23,363 nt of DNA from Pinguiococcus pyrenoidosus (Eukaryota; Sar; Pinguiophyceae; Pinguiochrysidales; Pinguiochrysidaceae), in contig JAAMXY010004470.1 in assembly GCA_019677205.1 (NCBI GenBank), positions 1-23,363 on the forward strand. Direction: 5' to 3'. Of this stretch, positions 1-11,441 are shown in pieces. Made by a program: the position numbers and the translations under genes. Positions within the stretch are counted from its first letter, which is position 1, and the number at the start of each line of letters is the position of its first letter. The notes under the pieces were generated by a model. The model was not told the origin of the DNA. It did no database searches and worked only from the letters and a program-made list of their open reading frames with translations.

Positions 1-336
1 ATGTAATCATTGAATCCGCGAACTCGGTGCTGATTATCCAGCGTTGGAATGCGCCGAACGAACTCTGCGCCGACGCTCTCATTCCGATGGATCGGAGCCA
101 CGGTGCGCGTGCGCTTCAGCGCGGGTTCCATGCTCGGCGCAAAGAGGGGCCAAAGATCCGCGCTCGGGCCACAAGCTTGCGCACAGCAAGGTCCACTTCC
201 CAGTGCCGTCCGCGCGCCAGCGCGCCCGTGCGTCCGCAGCAGTGCGCTCTCCGGCTACAGCGCAAGCGGTAAATCTTCACTCGCTCCCAAGCGCGCGCGC
301 GTCGACAGCCAAAGCCGCAGGTTTTTGAAGATCGCC

Positions 337-349
337 TTTGGCGCGAAAA
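337..349. promoter_or_regulatory. E2F-like site
   Basis: The sequence TTTGGCGCGAAAA is an almost perfect match to the E2F/DP consensus (TTTSGCGC followed by A's) and is close to palindromic. It lies about 540 bp upstream of the transporter start. Binding is inferred from the motif only; similar sites occur at 9574-9583 and 15715-15733. Confidence 0.4.
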
Positions 350-366
350 TGCGACCAGACGGAGAC

Positions 367-389
367 CGGACGGAGACGTAGTCCGTCCG
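367..389. repeat. Inverted repeat, 8-bp arms, 7-bp loop
   Basis: Arms cggacgga (367-374) and tccgtccg (382-389) are perfect reverse complements. Further copies of the gacgga/tccgtc word flank them (about 358-363 and 399-408). This may be a dimeric protein site or a hairpin in the leader transcript; function is unknown. Confidence 0.5.
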
Positions 390-892
390 TCCCGCGCTTC
401 CGTCCGTCCCCGCAAATTTTCAAATTTTCCCAGCCCTTTCTTCTTTTCATTGTGATATCTGTCCGCTATGCCAAAGCGCAGGGTTGGTACTCAGAGACAG
501 AGAACGCGGAGGATCGCGGCCTGGCGCCGCAGTCTGAGCGCTGCAACTTGGGCGCCGCTACTCTCAGGGTCGGAGAGCGGCTTCTTCCGCCAAGCCGGAA
601 GTGTGCCAAGCTCGCTCTCACCCGAACCCCTCGCACCAGTTCAAAGAAGAGAGCGAGACTCTCCAAACCTACTCACCTACCGCTCCGCGCAACATCAAAG
701 TACCTACTCCCACTACCGCGGTACCTTCCCGTCCCGACTCTTCCCTCCGTCACGACGGCTACGCAGGGAAAATCTGCTCCCGTCTCCGTCCGCCCCCGTC
801 CCGCGGCGGAAGAAGAGATTTGCGTTCTATCCAAAGTCGCACAGCACTTCGGCGCTCCGTGGCGCTTGCGGGCGCGCGGGCTGAGGGGCAGC

Positions 893-2147
893 ATGAAGGC
901 CATGGCGGTGGCGTCCAGCGCGGAGGCGCGCGAGCAGCTGTCAGCTGACGAGCGCATCGACGAGGCCATCGCGCGCAACCGCGGTTGGCTGTACACCTGT
1001 GTGTGCGGCACAATCGTGAACTTCACGCTGTATGGGATCATCATGGAGTACGCGACCAGCGACGGGCGCAAGCTCCACGAGCTGTCGCTGATCTTCGTCA
1101 CGGGGCTGTTCTACAGCTGCGTCGCCTACCTGGGCGCGGCGCTGTCGGGAGAGCCGATCAGCACGGAGATCAAGAGATACCACATGGGCGTCATTGCGCT
1201 GTTCAGCATGGGCAGTACCTTCACCTCGGTGCGCTCGCTGCGCTATGTGATCTACCCCGTGCAGGTGCTGGCCAAGAGCTGCAAGCCCGTGCCGGTCATG
1301 GTCATGGGCAAGCTGCTGTACAACAAGCAGTACAGCTACCGCCGCTACGCCATCATCCTCACCATGGTGAGCGGCGTGGCGCTGTTCGTGATCGGGGGAA
1401 AGGTGGGTCGAGCTCTCTTCTTGGGGGACGTTGGGGACTGGGAGGGACGAGAGAAATGCTCGGGAATGCTAAGCACCTTGTGCGCGTTGCCCTGTTCCTT
1501 CTTGCCAGAGCACGGAGGATGACCAGAAGAGCGGCCTGGCGCAGCTGTTCGGCATCTCCTTGCTCATCATGTCTCTCTGCTTCGATGGGGGCACCGGAGC
1601 CTACGAGGAGGCGCTCATGGGCGACTCGCACATCGGCCCTTTCAACCTCATGCTGAACATCCAGATCGGGAAGACGCTCCTCGCGGCCATCCTGCTCATC
1701 GTGGGCGGCGAGATCAATGCGTTCATGCAGCTGGCGAACGAGCAGGCCTTCTCGCTCATGATGCTGGGGACGACGGGCGCCTGCGGGCAGGTGTTCATCT
1801 TCCTCACGATCGCAAAGTTTGGGGCACTGACCTGCAGCGTCATCGGGTTGGCGCGGAAGATCATCACGCTGGTTCTCTCTCTCATCATCTACCAGCACCC
1901 GGTCACCATGCAGCAGTCCTTCGCCCTGGCGTTGGCAGTCTCGGCGATGATTCTCAACTTCATGGATAAGCGGACCAAGAAGAAAAAGAAGACGGCCACG
2001 GGCGACGCCCCCAGCGTGGCCGAGAAGGTGCAGGATCGGCAAGAGGCGACTCCCGAAGAGAGAGAGAAGCTGACGGACATCGCCCCGGAGAGTGAGGATC
2101 TCAGCCAGGTTGAGGCGGGCAGCGGCAGAAGGAGCGCAACCATTTAG
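893..2147 (+). CDS. SLC35B1: SLC35B1-like ER nucleotide (sugar) transporter
   Basis: Two exons, 893-1402 and 1509-2147, give 382 aa; the intron (1403-1508, 106 nt) has GTGGGT...TTGCCAG ends and phase 0. The protein is a multi-pass drug/metabolite-type transporter of the SLC35B family. The family stretch YPVQVLAKSCKPVPVM (after the third or fourth membrane segment) matches the hallmark YPTQVLGKSCKPIPVM of SLC35B1, and the second half keeps the DGGTGAYEE, MLNIQ and FGALTCSVIGLARK segments. SLC35B1 proteins sit in the ER membrane and exchange nucleotides or UDP-sugars (ATP/ADP exchange in animals, UDP-Gal/Glc in plants and yeast); the substrate here cannot be read from sequence. The start at 893 precedes the first conserved segment; 902 is an alternative. 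The C-terminus carries a KKKKK cluster followed by an approximately 50-residue acidic/Ser tail, and does not end in a KKxx signal. Convergent with NOT1, 283 bp apart. Confidence 0.92.
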
Positions 2148-2430
2148 AGTTGGAATTGGAAGCGGCGGTCTCGCTAGAACCAACCAGAAGATTTTGTTCT
2201 CTTCGCGCCGCGCTGGACAAAGGGAACGGCAACCTGCTGGGGAAAGAAATACACTTCCTGCAAGCTCAGAATCACTGTGCAGCACAATCCTTATCGACTG
2301 GTTCTCAAGAAAAGAAGGCTTCCACTCCAAAAGGAAGCCCGTCCGCCGAGATATCCCCTCCACCTATCATTGCTAGGCCACTAGCCTCAAGGAAGCGACT
2401 GCCCCTCACGATACCTGCCACTAGTCGCCC

Positions 2431-5400
2431 CTACTGGGGCCCAAACACGCCGTCGGAGCTCTCCTTGCCACCCAGAACAAAGCCCGAGTCGATCTGCAGC
2501 CCGATGCCGTCCTCACTGCCGCTGCCGCCCGAGCTGCTGGCCGCGTCGTTCGGCTGCGACATGCAGCCCCTGGCGACCGACTCGAACACCCTTTCTATCT
2601 CTGGCGCACAGCACGTGAACGAGTGGGTCCAGAAGGCGTAGCGGCGATTCTTGATGAGCTCAATGAACGTAATGAGCAGGCCCCAGGGATGCGGGCGGTG
2701 CACGATCAGGCGCTCCAGCAGGACGCGGGTGATCTGCTCCTTCACCGTGTCCGAAGGCGCGCTGCCGAACAGCTGCAGCATGACGCAGGAGAAGTAGTGG
2801 GTGTGGCTGTTCGGGTAGCGCAACTGGTTGGCGATCGCGTTCAGCACGTAGTAGCGCCCAGCCGCGTCCAAGTTGGTCACGAGGTAGAGGAAGAGATGTA
2901 CATGTGCGCTGGTCTGAGCCTGGTTCGCGCGCTCCTGCAGCAACCCGATCGCGTGAACACCGACGTACACAACCAGGCTGTTGATCAGCGGGACGTCGTA
3001 CTCCGACGCGTCGCCGCCCTGCCGCAACATCGACAGCAGCGTCTGCAGGAAATCCGAGGGGGCCCTGCCCATCAGGTACTGGTCGAGATTCTGCTTCAGC
3101 AGGCCACCCGCCGCCTGGGACAGCGCCTGGCGGAAGTTCGACATGATCCTCGGGGGCTGCGAGATCTCCGGGAGGCGATCCACCTTCAGATTGGGCTTCA
3201 GCGGATCCGGCAGGTGCGTGTCCCGCGGATAGGCCGACAGGATCAAGTTCCGCATCTGGATGCACGACGACGGAATGACGTCGCAGAAGCTCAGATGGTA
3301 GTCGATCAGGAACTGAGGGAAATCGTGCAGGAGCACCAGCAGCGTCCGCAGCGTCCCCTTGTACATGGCTCGCATGGCGTCGGTGAGCTCCCCCTGCGAC
3401 AGGAACCCGTCCAGCATCGTGAACAGGTCGATCATGAGCACGTGCATGAGGTTCCAGCCTTTCTCCCGATCCGCGTGGCCGAGGACCTCCGGCATGAAGT
3501 GCCTGCTGCTCACGAGCTCCAGCCACGCGAACGCAAAGCCGGGGGCGGCCGCGGGCCGGAGCTGATGGAATGCGGACGCGAAGGCGTTCAGCACCGCCAA
3601 GGAGCGCGAGTCCAGCACTGGATTCGGCTGGTTCATGTCCACGAGCAGGCTGTGGAAGATGCGGTAGTAGGGTCGCTGATCGAAGCCGCTGGCATACCCG
3701 TTCCGGAAGGCCTCGTGCTCCGTCGCGGTCAGGCGCACGACGACGCCAAGGACACGCGTGAGCATCTGCATGCGCCGGTTCGCTGGACTGACACTCGAAT
3801 CTTGGTATCCGTACGTGATGATGGCCGTCAACAGCCTGGTGTAGGCGTCGATGAACTGGTAGATGAGCGAGCCCGCGCCCTTGGAGTTCAGCGACGTGAC
3901 CGCCGGGCTCGTGCCCGGGCTCGACGTCTTCAGGCACGCTTCCACGACCAGCTCTCCGGACGTGAGCAGGAAGGCGCTCAGCGCGGCGTCGGAGGAGATG
4001 TGTCCCTCCTTGTGCAGCAGCTGGACAAACTGCTCGTTCAGCTTCTCGCTGAGAACACCGTCGCTGCACAGGCGGAGCCAGTTCTGAAGGAACGGGGTCA
4101 CCTTCTCTCGTATCTCGATGTTCTCCGGCGTGGTCAGGCCCGCGTGCGTCACCGGCGGAGCTGCCGCCGGCGGGTTGTCCGAGGACGTCGGCGCCGACGG
4201 CGCTGAAGAGCCCTCGCTGTTCCCGGCGGCAGCCGCGCCCTCCTGCTCCCGCGTCCTCTGCGACAGATGCTGCAGATCCTTGAGAATCTTCAGGACCTGC
4301 TCGCGGAGGTTCTGCTGCATGTTGCGGACGCAGTGCATCAGGACGTCCAAGAGCTGCGGGAACTCCTGGAGGACCGCGTTCTTCTCGACGATGCATTGCC
4401 GCATGATCTGCAGCACGAGATCCACCCAGGACGCGGTCTGGCTCGAGTTCAGGTTCTTGCTCAGGCAGGCGTCCAGCTCCGCGGCGGTCACGAGGCGGTG
4501 CCGGACGAGGAGGATCAGGTTCGTCTTGTGCAGGATCTTGTCGCGATCTGAGATTGGGTTCACAAGCCCAATCCAGTTGGCCAGCTCCGTTCGCAAGCGC
4601 GGGCACGCCTGTCGCATGGCATCCAGGGCGCGCGTCAAGCACTCCAGAGAGAGGAGCTCCGAGGGCCCCTCGTACATCCGCTTGAAGAGCTGTTGTCCCA
4701 ACCTCACGGCCACGTCTTCCCGAGACGCCGCCGGCAGCTGCGCGATCAGAGATCGCAGCCCCGCGAGGACCTCGCGCAGCTCGGATCCGGTCTCGTGATT
4801 CTGCAGCGCTTCGAGACTGATCTCCCGACCGCCAGCACTCCGGACCAGAGCGCGCGCGAGACCATCAAGCTTGGCCAGGAGGCGCCGGAAGAGCTCCACG
4901 GCCTGTCGGGGGTTGATCTCGTTCCCGGCGACCTCCGGCTCGGTCTCGGCTGGACCACTGAGCGGGCTGGCGTCGGCCAGGGAGCCGCCGCTAGCCTCCC
5001 GATCGGCTTTTGGGAGCCGCGTGAACGCGTCGTAGACGCGCAAGTCGGTTTTCTTTGGCGTGAAGACGAGCGCCTCCGGCAGGCTCGCGGGATACCGTCG
5101 ATGCGCGTTGAGCACTTGGAGGTCGTAGAACGGTTCCGCCTTGCTCGCCTCCCGATGCTTCCGTCGCGCGTGGATGGCGGGCAGCAGCGCTTGGTCTATT
5201 TCCTTGCGGGCTCGCTCCTTCGCGGCCTTCTCTATCAAGGCGGCGCCAAGCTCAAGATTGTCGCTGCAGATGCTCCCGATCGTGTTCGGACCGGTCTCCG
5301 CATCCAGGTACTCCGCCAGCAGCGACTTCAGGTGCGTCTCCATGCACGCCTCCAGCGTCCGCCGGCAGGTGAACATCGCCAACGATCCCGCCAAGGTCGA

Positions 5401-8400
5401 AACCATCATGTGCGCTGCCTTCCGCATGCTCACGTCGTCCCCACTGCTTGCGAAGTCCTTGATCACGAGCTCCTTGGCCGTGATGGTCGCGATGGTCACG
5501 CTTCGCTCCACGGCAGGATGGATCACTTCCCGGATGGCCCTGTCTATGCCGATGTGCACCAGAGACTGAAGCTGCGGATGGCTCTGGAACAGCGGCAGCG
5601 CCGGGCTTATCTTCACGTAGGCCGCCAGATTCGGGATGACCGTCTTCGCTCCTGCGCGATCCAGGTGCCCCGCGGACTCGTCGTTGCCGGCGTTGGGCAT
5701 CGAGTTCCCGCCGAGCGACGCACCAGGCTCGGAGGGAACCAGATTCGGTGAGCCAAACTGAGGCGTGCCGGCGCCCAGCATCGGCGGAGTCACTCCAGCA
5801 GCCTGTCCGCCGCTCGCGCTACTGCCCCGCGGCAGGTTGAAGTCCTGGTTGGGCAGCACGGGCGGGCGGCGCCCCGCCAGCGAGGACTTCACCGGAACCT
5901 GGTCCACCTTGATGTCCAGCTTGTTGCACAGCAGCTCGACCTCAAACTTGATGTTCATCTTCAGGTTGTCCAGCACGTGGAGGTCCTTCAACGTGCTGAG
6001 GATCGCCATCGTCCAGGGATTCGGAGGCCGGAACGCGGCGGATCGCACCGCACCTTCCAGGACCTTCGCAACGAATGGGGCGATCGCGATGAGCTTTCCG
6101 CACTCGTAGCCTTGGAGCAGCAGCTCCTTCAAGTCCAAGTTCCTCGCGAGGATGGGACGGTTTCGCGCCAGCGTGGTCATGCCAAGCCACGCGCCGAGGT
6201 GCTTCAAGATCGACCGTTCCGACGTGGAGCTCGTGATCGTGTCGGAGCTCAGGTGCACGGAGACGCGGAAGTACACGACCTGCGTGATCGCGGGGAGCAA
6301 GCTCGGCCGCTGCAAACGGTCAATGAAATCCAAGTACAGCCCATGGAAGTTGAGCTGGTGGGCAATCCTCTTCGACACCAGATAGTCCGCCAGCCAGAGC
6401 ACGTGCTCCTCCTCCAGCAGGCCGCGCATGTCCAAGAGCTTCTGCTCGATGTTCGAGGCCGCCAAGTTGTTCACGATGAAGTGGAATCTATCGATGAGCC
6501 CCTCCGCGGGAGGAACCGCCGTCGCGATGGGCTTCACGCGGGGCATGATCTTCGAAATGTCAAACTCCGGGGCCGGCGCCGGGGCGGTCAAGGATGGCGA
6601 CGTCCGCGCCGCGGACGAGACTGCCGCCTCGGGCAGCGACGACGAAGCGGCGGGATTGCCTGCCAAATGCGACGACGGGCCCAACGAGGGGCTGTCCAGC
6701 TGGATGCCAAGCGGAGCGGCGGAGCCACTGGGGCCATCCGCCTGCCTGGTCTGGCCGATGGCTTGCTGGACGAACTCGACCAGCTGCGGATACTCCGTCT
6801 TGAGATGCGGGATCGCCACCACATGCGAGCAGTACTGCGGCCACTCGGCGAGCCTCGGCTGGAACTGCTCCAGGGAGATGAGGCCGAAGAGGAACATCTT
6901 GGACGCCGCGCTGTTCATGTCGTTGGTCGGCTGCTTGCGCAGCGCTTCCAGCACGTATCGCAGCGCCATGCCCAGCGTCATGTTGGTCACCAAGTTGTGC
7001 TGAATCATCTGACCGAACAGGGCCGCCGTGATGCGCAGCTCCTTCTCGGGATACTTGTGGAAGTACTTGTACTCGCCGAAGATGTTCTGCACCATGCAAG
7101 CGAAGACGTCCTTGTCATGCTGGTTGCTGGAGTCCTTGAGCCGCTGCATGAGGCGCACGGTGTCCGCCACCTTGATCTCCCCATTGTACATCTTCTTGTA
7201 GTGCACGCTGGCTTCCTCTTCGACCTTCTCGCCTTGCAGCTGCATCACCCGCGGGAAGCGCTTGGACGCCTCCTCCGCGATGAGGCGCAGCTGCTTTCTC
7301 AGCATCGGCGTCTGGCGCAGCACCTCGGACGCCTGCGCCACCTTCAGCGCCACGTCCAAGCTCTCGAGACTGAGCGGTCCCCGCTCCGCGCTGCTCTGAG
7401 GAGCCACGTGGGGCAGCTGCCGCTGACAAAAATCCAGAAGGAAAGCCAGGAAGGCCTCCCGATCGGCGTTGACGCGCTCGGACAGCCACTTGGCCATGTC
7501 GAGCTCGCCCTTGTCTCTCTGGACCGCCGCCAGCGCCAATGACCACTCGATGTGCGGGCCCGTGGCATTCAGGGCGGCCGCCTGGAGCTCGGGATCCACC
7601 TTGAGCAGCCTCGCGAGATGGATCACGTGGGGAAGGGCTTTCTTGGGCTCCTGCAGGGTCGCTCGGTAGGTGCGCCCGATGCAGTCGAGCACCAGGCTCT
7701 GGTCCGCGGCCCACAGCGCACGCACCACCGCCGGGAAGTGGCTGCTTCCACCGGCGCGGAACACCAGCGGCGCCAAGCGATCCAGCAGCTCCTTGCGCAG
7801 GAGGCTCCACCTCCGCTCCACCCGCGCCAGTCCCAGCAGTAGCAGATCAGGGCAGAACTTGAGAGGTGGCGCGAAGACGGTCTGCACGAGGGGATTCAAA
7901 TCCGTGTCCGCCAGCGCCAGAAGCTTGTCAAAGAACCGCTGGCACAGCCAGGCGCCATTCGGGGAAGCGGTTCTCGCCCTCATCCCATCCGCTGGCGAGA
8001 GGTCGACGATCTCCGCGAAGGTGTACAGCTCCGGCGGAGCGAGGGCGGCGTGGCGAAGCAGCCCCAGCTGACCGACCGGGTTCGTCCAGTCCGCGAGCAG
8101 CACCTGCACCGGGAGCTGCGTCCCGGCGCATTTCCTGTAGAGGCGCAAGAGCACCTCGAAGGATCGATAATCCGGGACGGAGAACTCGGCGAAATCCAGG
8201 CCCCGCGCCACGGCGATCCAGTCCAGCTTGAGGCCCACAAGGAAGTTCGCCACCACGTCTAGGTTCCACGATTCTGCTCCCGCCACGTCGGCTTCGGCAA
8301 CGGCGCCTTGCGTGAGCGCATTGAGCATCGCGCTGGAGAGCTCGCCCTCGGTCACGCCATTCGCCCCACTGAACATCGCCATCAAGCGGGCGGCGTCGCC

Positions 8401-9667
8401 GGCGTTGATGCTGACGCCAAGTCCACTCACGCGCGAGATCACCTCCTGGAGCACGGGTGTCGAGGACGTCACGCTGTACCCCACGTCGCGGAGGATATCC
8501 GCCAGGGGCAGCGAGCTCTTGAGCGTATCGGCGAGGGCCGAGATGGCCGCTTCGATGTCGCCCGTCGTCGCATCCACCGCCGCCAGAGCGTCTCCTTCAA
8601 CCTGCATGACGCTCAAGAACTTGTCCTGCATACGCCCGTACGCTCGCTGCAGGGCCTCCACCAGCGCGGGATCGAAGGAGAGTCGAGCAGCGCCTCTCCT
8701 CGCAGACGCCAGCGAGTCCGGCCGCACGAGCGCCAGCGCCGCATAGAAGATGGGCTCCGGCAGCCCCGGCTCCGCACCCAAGGTGACGCCATCTTCGCCG
8801 TTGCTGGCGGACAGGGCGTCCAGGTGCTCCCGCAGAGCCGACTGGAGCACGGTCTGCGCTCCCACGGAGGTGATGCTGTCGCGGTGGTACGACAGCGCGC
8901 ACGCGAGGGCGACCTACGGCACACCGATTAGCCCGGGACCTCCCCGCGCTGAGCCCGTCGAGATCGCTTACCTTCTGGGCGATGGGTAGCCTGAGTGCCG
9001 TCGCAAGTCTCGTGATGTAGTCCTCGGACACGGCGCTGCTTCTCTCCTCGCCATTCGCTCGCAGCTTCTCGAGGTAGCCGAACGCCTCCAGCACGACATC
9101 GACGAAGTTTGACTTGGACAGCGCTCTGCCCAGCTCGTGGCCCAGGAGCGTCAGATGCAGTTGGACGGCCTCGCTCACGGCTGCGAAGGGCAGAGACAGA
9201 CTCCACGTCAGCTGCTTGCTGCTCGGCCTCCGCTTGCGACTCCGCAGGCGAGACAGAACGCCTCCGCTCAATCACCTTCTTCGAAGTTCACCGCATCCAG
9301 CAGGCACGCGATGACGAACGCCTGCGCATTGCTTCCGTAGAGGCCCACCAGGTCTCCCAGCTCACTCGCGCTGCTCTTGAACGCGCTCTGATCCAGCGCC
9401 GCCACTATGCGCTTCACCTGTATCCAAAAAGCTTAGGTCAGGCCGGCTCCCCGAGCTCCAATCCGAATTCCGCGCCACGGGCTCCAGCAGTGCGAGTCGC
9501 CGGCCTCGCTGCCGCGCGAAGCGCTTCTCAAGGAGCAGGAGTGGAGGCGTGGAGAGCGAGAGGGGCACAAGGCGGCGCGAAAAGGAAGTTGTGACCGGCG
9601 GACATGCGGCTTTCTCTGCCGCTCGAAAAAGAGATCTCACCTGTCGGACCACGGCGGCGCCGAACAT
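2431..9667 (-). CDS. CNOT1: CCR4-NOT complex scaffold subunit NOT1
   Basis: Four coding exons, complement of 2431-8913, 8972-9180, 9276-9417 and 9641-9667, join in phase to 2286 aa (human CNOT1 is 2376). The tiny first exon encodes MFGAAVVRQ. Introns are 58, 95 and 223 nt with consensus ends. NOT1 is the scaffold of the cytoplasmic CCR4-NOT deadenylase and docks CAF1/CCR4, CAF40, NOT2/3 and NOT4. Domains by similarity: N-terminal HEAT region; a TTP-binding-like region (about aa 700-840); MIF4G domain that binds CAF1 (about 925-1130, start FHFIVNNLAASNIEQKLLDM); DUF3819 that binds CAF40/CNOT9 (about 1230-1380); and the C-terminal Not1 domain (about 1900-2240), with near-invariant strings YVLNAIANQLRYPNSHTHYF and HRPHPWGLLITFIELIKNRR. 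Pro/Ser/Ala-rich linkers separate the domains. The last approximately 45 residues are a Ser/Gly/Asp-rich tail. The 6.5-kb last exon is unusually long beside the short 5' exons. Divergent from the aminopeptidase gene. Confidence 0.97.
9574..9583 (-). promoter_or_regulatory. E2F-like site in NOT1 intron 1
   Basis: On the minus strand this reads TTTTCGCGCC, matching the E2F consensus TTTSGCGCS. It lies in the first NOT1 intron (9418-9640), about 85 bp downstream of the start codon. The assignment is by motif only. Confidence 0.35.
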
Positions 9668-9835
9668 GCTTAGCCCGGACGGCTATCAGCCCAGTCCGGG
9701 CTGCGCAAGGATGCACGGAAGCCTCAGAACCGAAGGAGGGGGGAAGAGAGCGCGCGGACACCAACTTCCCGACTTCAAACTGTGGCCGCTGAAGGATTGG
9801 GTTTTGAGCGCCCTTAGCGCTGGAGCCCGAATGGC

Positions 9836-10035
9836 GTTAAGTATATAATACTAATTGTTCATAATTGAATGGAATATTATAAAATTTTCAAAACTATGGA
9901 ATGGTTGGAAGGTTACAGATACGAAACCTTCAGCGCAGCCCTTACTATTTAAAATGGGGCGGTTGGCAGATGGTCAATAAGTTTCCTTTATCATAAACAA
10001 ATACTTCCAAAGTGACAATTTTTATAAATCTATTC
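9836..10035. other. AT-rich island
   Basis: Composition falls abruptly here: bases 9841-9900 contain 11 G/C out of 60, whereas the flanking genes are strongly GC-rich. It includes a TATA-like run (gtatataata, 9841-9850), homopolymer-like aaaattttcaaaa, and no coding potential. It may be a nucleosome-free promoter core, a replication origin or an insertion remnant; no terminal repeats or transposase fragment are visible. Confidence 0.6.
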
Positions 10036-10125
10036 TCTTTCTCTCTACCCTGCTATGACACGTCCAAATACCCAGTCTCTCTCCAAGCTTCATCCCATGC
10101 ATTACGCTCTGCCCCAAGCTCAACC

Positions 10126-10215
10126 ACTCCCGCCTCTTCTGCCCGTTTCCCATTTCCCATTTCCCCTTCCCCTCCCGTCCATCCAATTCTGCACCTCCCC
10201 TTCCTCCTTTTCATC
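10126..10215 (+). promoter_or_regulatory. Polypyrimidine tract upstream of the aminopeptidase
   Basis: Almost uninterrupted C/T sequence on the coding strand, including a short direct repeat of tttccca (10146-10160). It ends about 125 bp before the start codon, so it may be in the 5' leader or core promoter (Inr/TCT-like), or form a triplex-prone mirror-like tract. Function is inferred from position only. Confidence 0.4.
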
Positions 10216-10338
10216 GAAATCTCGCGCTTTCCATAGAATTTTCGCGATCCGCGTCCAACCCAATCCACGAACCACGGACACCGCGGCATCAGCTGACATT
10301 CTTCGCCGTCCTATGTGGACCGCCTCAACAGGGGCCTC

Positions 10339-11256
10339 ATGCGCTGTCGTATACCTATCTTCGCCGCCCACAACGCGCTGAAGCGCCGCAGGGGCCTGGC
10401 CCTAGAACTGGGCCGAGGGATCCCGCCTCGGCCGGTGCCAGAATGGATCCCAAAGCCGTCCTACGCCCTGTCCGGCCAGCCCAAGAGCCCCTCCGAGGAC
10501 ATCGTTCTGCATAGTCCAGAGGCGCTGCAGCGCCTGTCTGCCGCAGGGCGCCTGGCGCGCCAGGTGCTGGACCTGGCGTGCAGCCTGGCGGTGGAGGGCC
10601 GCACCACGGACGAGATCGATGCGGTGGTGCACTCCAGCATCTGCCAGGCGGGGGCGTATCCCACGCCCCTGAACTACATGCGCTTCCCCAAGTCGCTGTG
10701 CAGCAGCGTGAACGACGTGGCGTGCCACGGCATCCCGGACGACCGGCCCTTGAGGCGCGGGGACGTGGTGAGCTTCGACGTGTCGCTGTTCTTGGACGGC
10801 TACCACGGCGACAACTGCGCCACGGTCATCGTGGGAGAGACGGAGGCCGACGCGCAGCGACGGCGTCTCTGCGACGCCACGCAGCAGGCGCTGGAGGAGG
10901 CCATCCGGACGGTGCGGCCGGGCTCCTGCCTGTCGGACATCGGGGAGGCCGTGGCGGACGTGGCGGATGCCTATGGGTACAGCATCGTCACGCACTTCTG
11001 CGGACACGGCGTCGGGAGAGAGCTGCACGAGCGGCCGCTGGTGTACCATGGCAGGAACGGGCACCGGCTAGAGCTCAAGGAGAACATGGTCTTCACCATC
11101 GAGCCGATCTTGTCGGAAGCGTCCGGACAGATCAAGACCCTGGACGACGGCTGGTCGGCGGTGACGGTGGACGGGGGCTACGCCGCGCAGTTCGAGCACA
11201 TGGTCCACGTCACCGCGGACGGCGCGCGGGTTCTTACGCTTCCGGATGTGAAGTAG
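10339..11256 (+). CDS. Methionine aminopeptidase type 1, organelle-type
   Basis: Intronless, 305 aa. The enzyme removes the initiator Met from nascent proteins. All five metal ligands of the pita-bread fold are present: Asp147 (SFDVS), Asp158 (GYHGDNCATV), His223 (CGHGVG), Glu255 (FTIEP) and Glu286 (QFEHM). Their spacing (11, 65, 32 and 31 residues) closely follows E. coli MetAP. The substrate histidine is His130 in NDVACHGIPD. It lacks the N-terminal zinc fingers of cytosolic MetAP1, and instead starts with a basic, Arg-rich leader (CRIPIFAAHNALKRRRG), so it resembles the mitochondrial/plastid MAP1D class; targeting is inferred. The start is the first ATG after an in-frame stop at 10294. Convergent with NOT4, 185 bp apart. 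Confidence 0.95.
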   Translation: MRCRIPIFAAHNALKRRRGLALELGRGIPPRPVPEWIPKPSYALSGQPKSPSEDIVLHSPEALQRLSAAGRLARQVLDLACSLAVEGRTTDEIDAVVHSSICQAGAYPTPLNYMRFPKSLCSSVNDVACHGIPDDRPLRRGDVVSFDVSLFLDGYHGDNCATVIVGETEADAQRRRLCDATQQALEEAIRTVRPGSCLSDIGEAVADVADAYGYSIVTHFCGHGVGRELHERPLVYHGRNGHRLELKENMVFTIEPILSEASGQIKTLDDGWSAVTVDGGYAAQFEHMVHVTADGARVLTLPDVK

Positions 11257-11441
11257 ATTGCAGCGGCGAAGGATGGAGACTGGGACACTCGGGCGCGCGT
11301 GCAAACGCGGGCGCGCTGTGCACCGCCCACCTCGGCGCCTCCGGCTTCGGCAGACATGGGATGCACAGAAGAGAAGAAGCGAGAGGACGTGGGACGCTGT
11401 AAGCAATACTGTGATGCGGTTTCCTTGGACCAGCCTGATTG

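Larger units (their letters stand above)
1..892. other. Upstream region of the SLC35B1-like gene
   Basis: No protein family was recognised in this stretch. The reading frame of the downstream transporter stays open upstream to about 338, but its translation is Arg/Pro/Ser-rich and has no resemblance to a transporter N-terminus, so I treat it as 5' leader and promoter. Two sequence elements stand out and are listed separately: an E2F-like palindrome at 337-349 and an 8-bp inverted repeat at 367-389. An AT-rich run with two copies of aaatttt-like words lies at about 412-427, and pyrimidine-rich sequence covers about 660-850. The first 300 bases show nothing I can name. Confidence 0.6.
9668..10338. 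promoter_or_regulatory. Divergent promoter region NOT1 / methionine aminopeptidase
   Basis: This 671-bp spacer separates two divergently transcribed genes and holds no convincing ORF. It has three compositional zones: a GC-rich part next to NOT1; an AT-rich island (about 9836-10035); and a C/T-rich block on the + strand (about 10126-10215) just upstream of the aminopeptidase. An in-frame stop at 10294 bounds the aminopeptidase reading frame. Confidence 0.7.

Noticed and set aside
338-892. N-terminal extension of the transporter frame
   Set aside because: It is in frame but lacks transporter features, is Arg/Pro/Ser-rich, and overlaps promoter-like motifs. The ATG at 893 gives a normal SLC35B1 length.
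2623-4206. 527-codon open frame on the + strand
   Set aside because: Antisense shadow of the most conserved C-terminal NOT1 domain; no recognisable protein features.
5977-7542. 521-codon open frame on the + strand
   Set aside because: It is antisense to NOT1, whose minus-strand frame has unmistakable family motifs. The shadow is Arg/His/Gln-rich and results from GC-biased codon use.
9836-10035. AT-rich island as a mobile-element or organelle-DNA insertion
   Set aside because: No terminal repeats, target-site duplication, transposase fragment or recognisable organelle gene could be seen; promoter or origin composition is a simpler explanation.
10055-10381. Small ORFs in the C/T-rich block before the aminopeptidase
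   Set aside because: Low-complexity Pro/Ser/Leu translation driven by the polypyrimidine tract, out of frame with the aminopeptidase.
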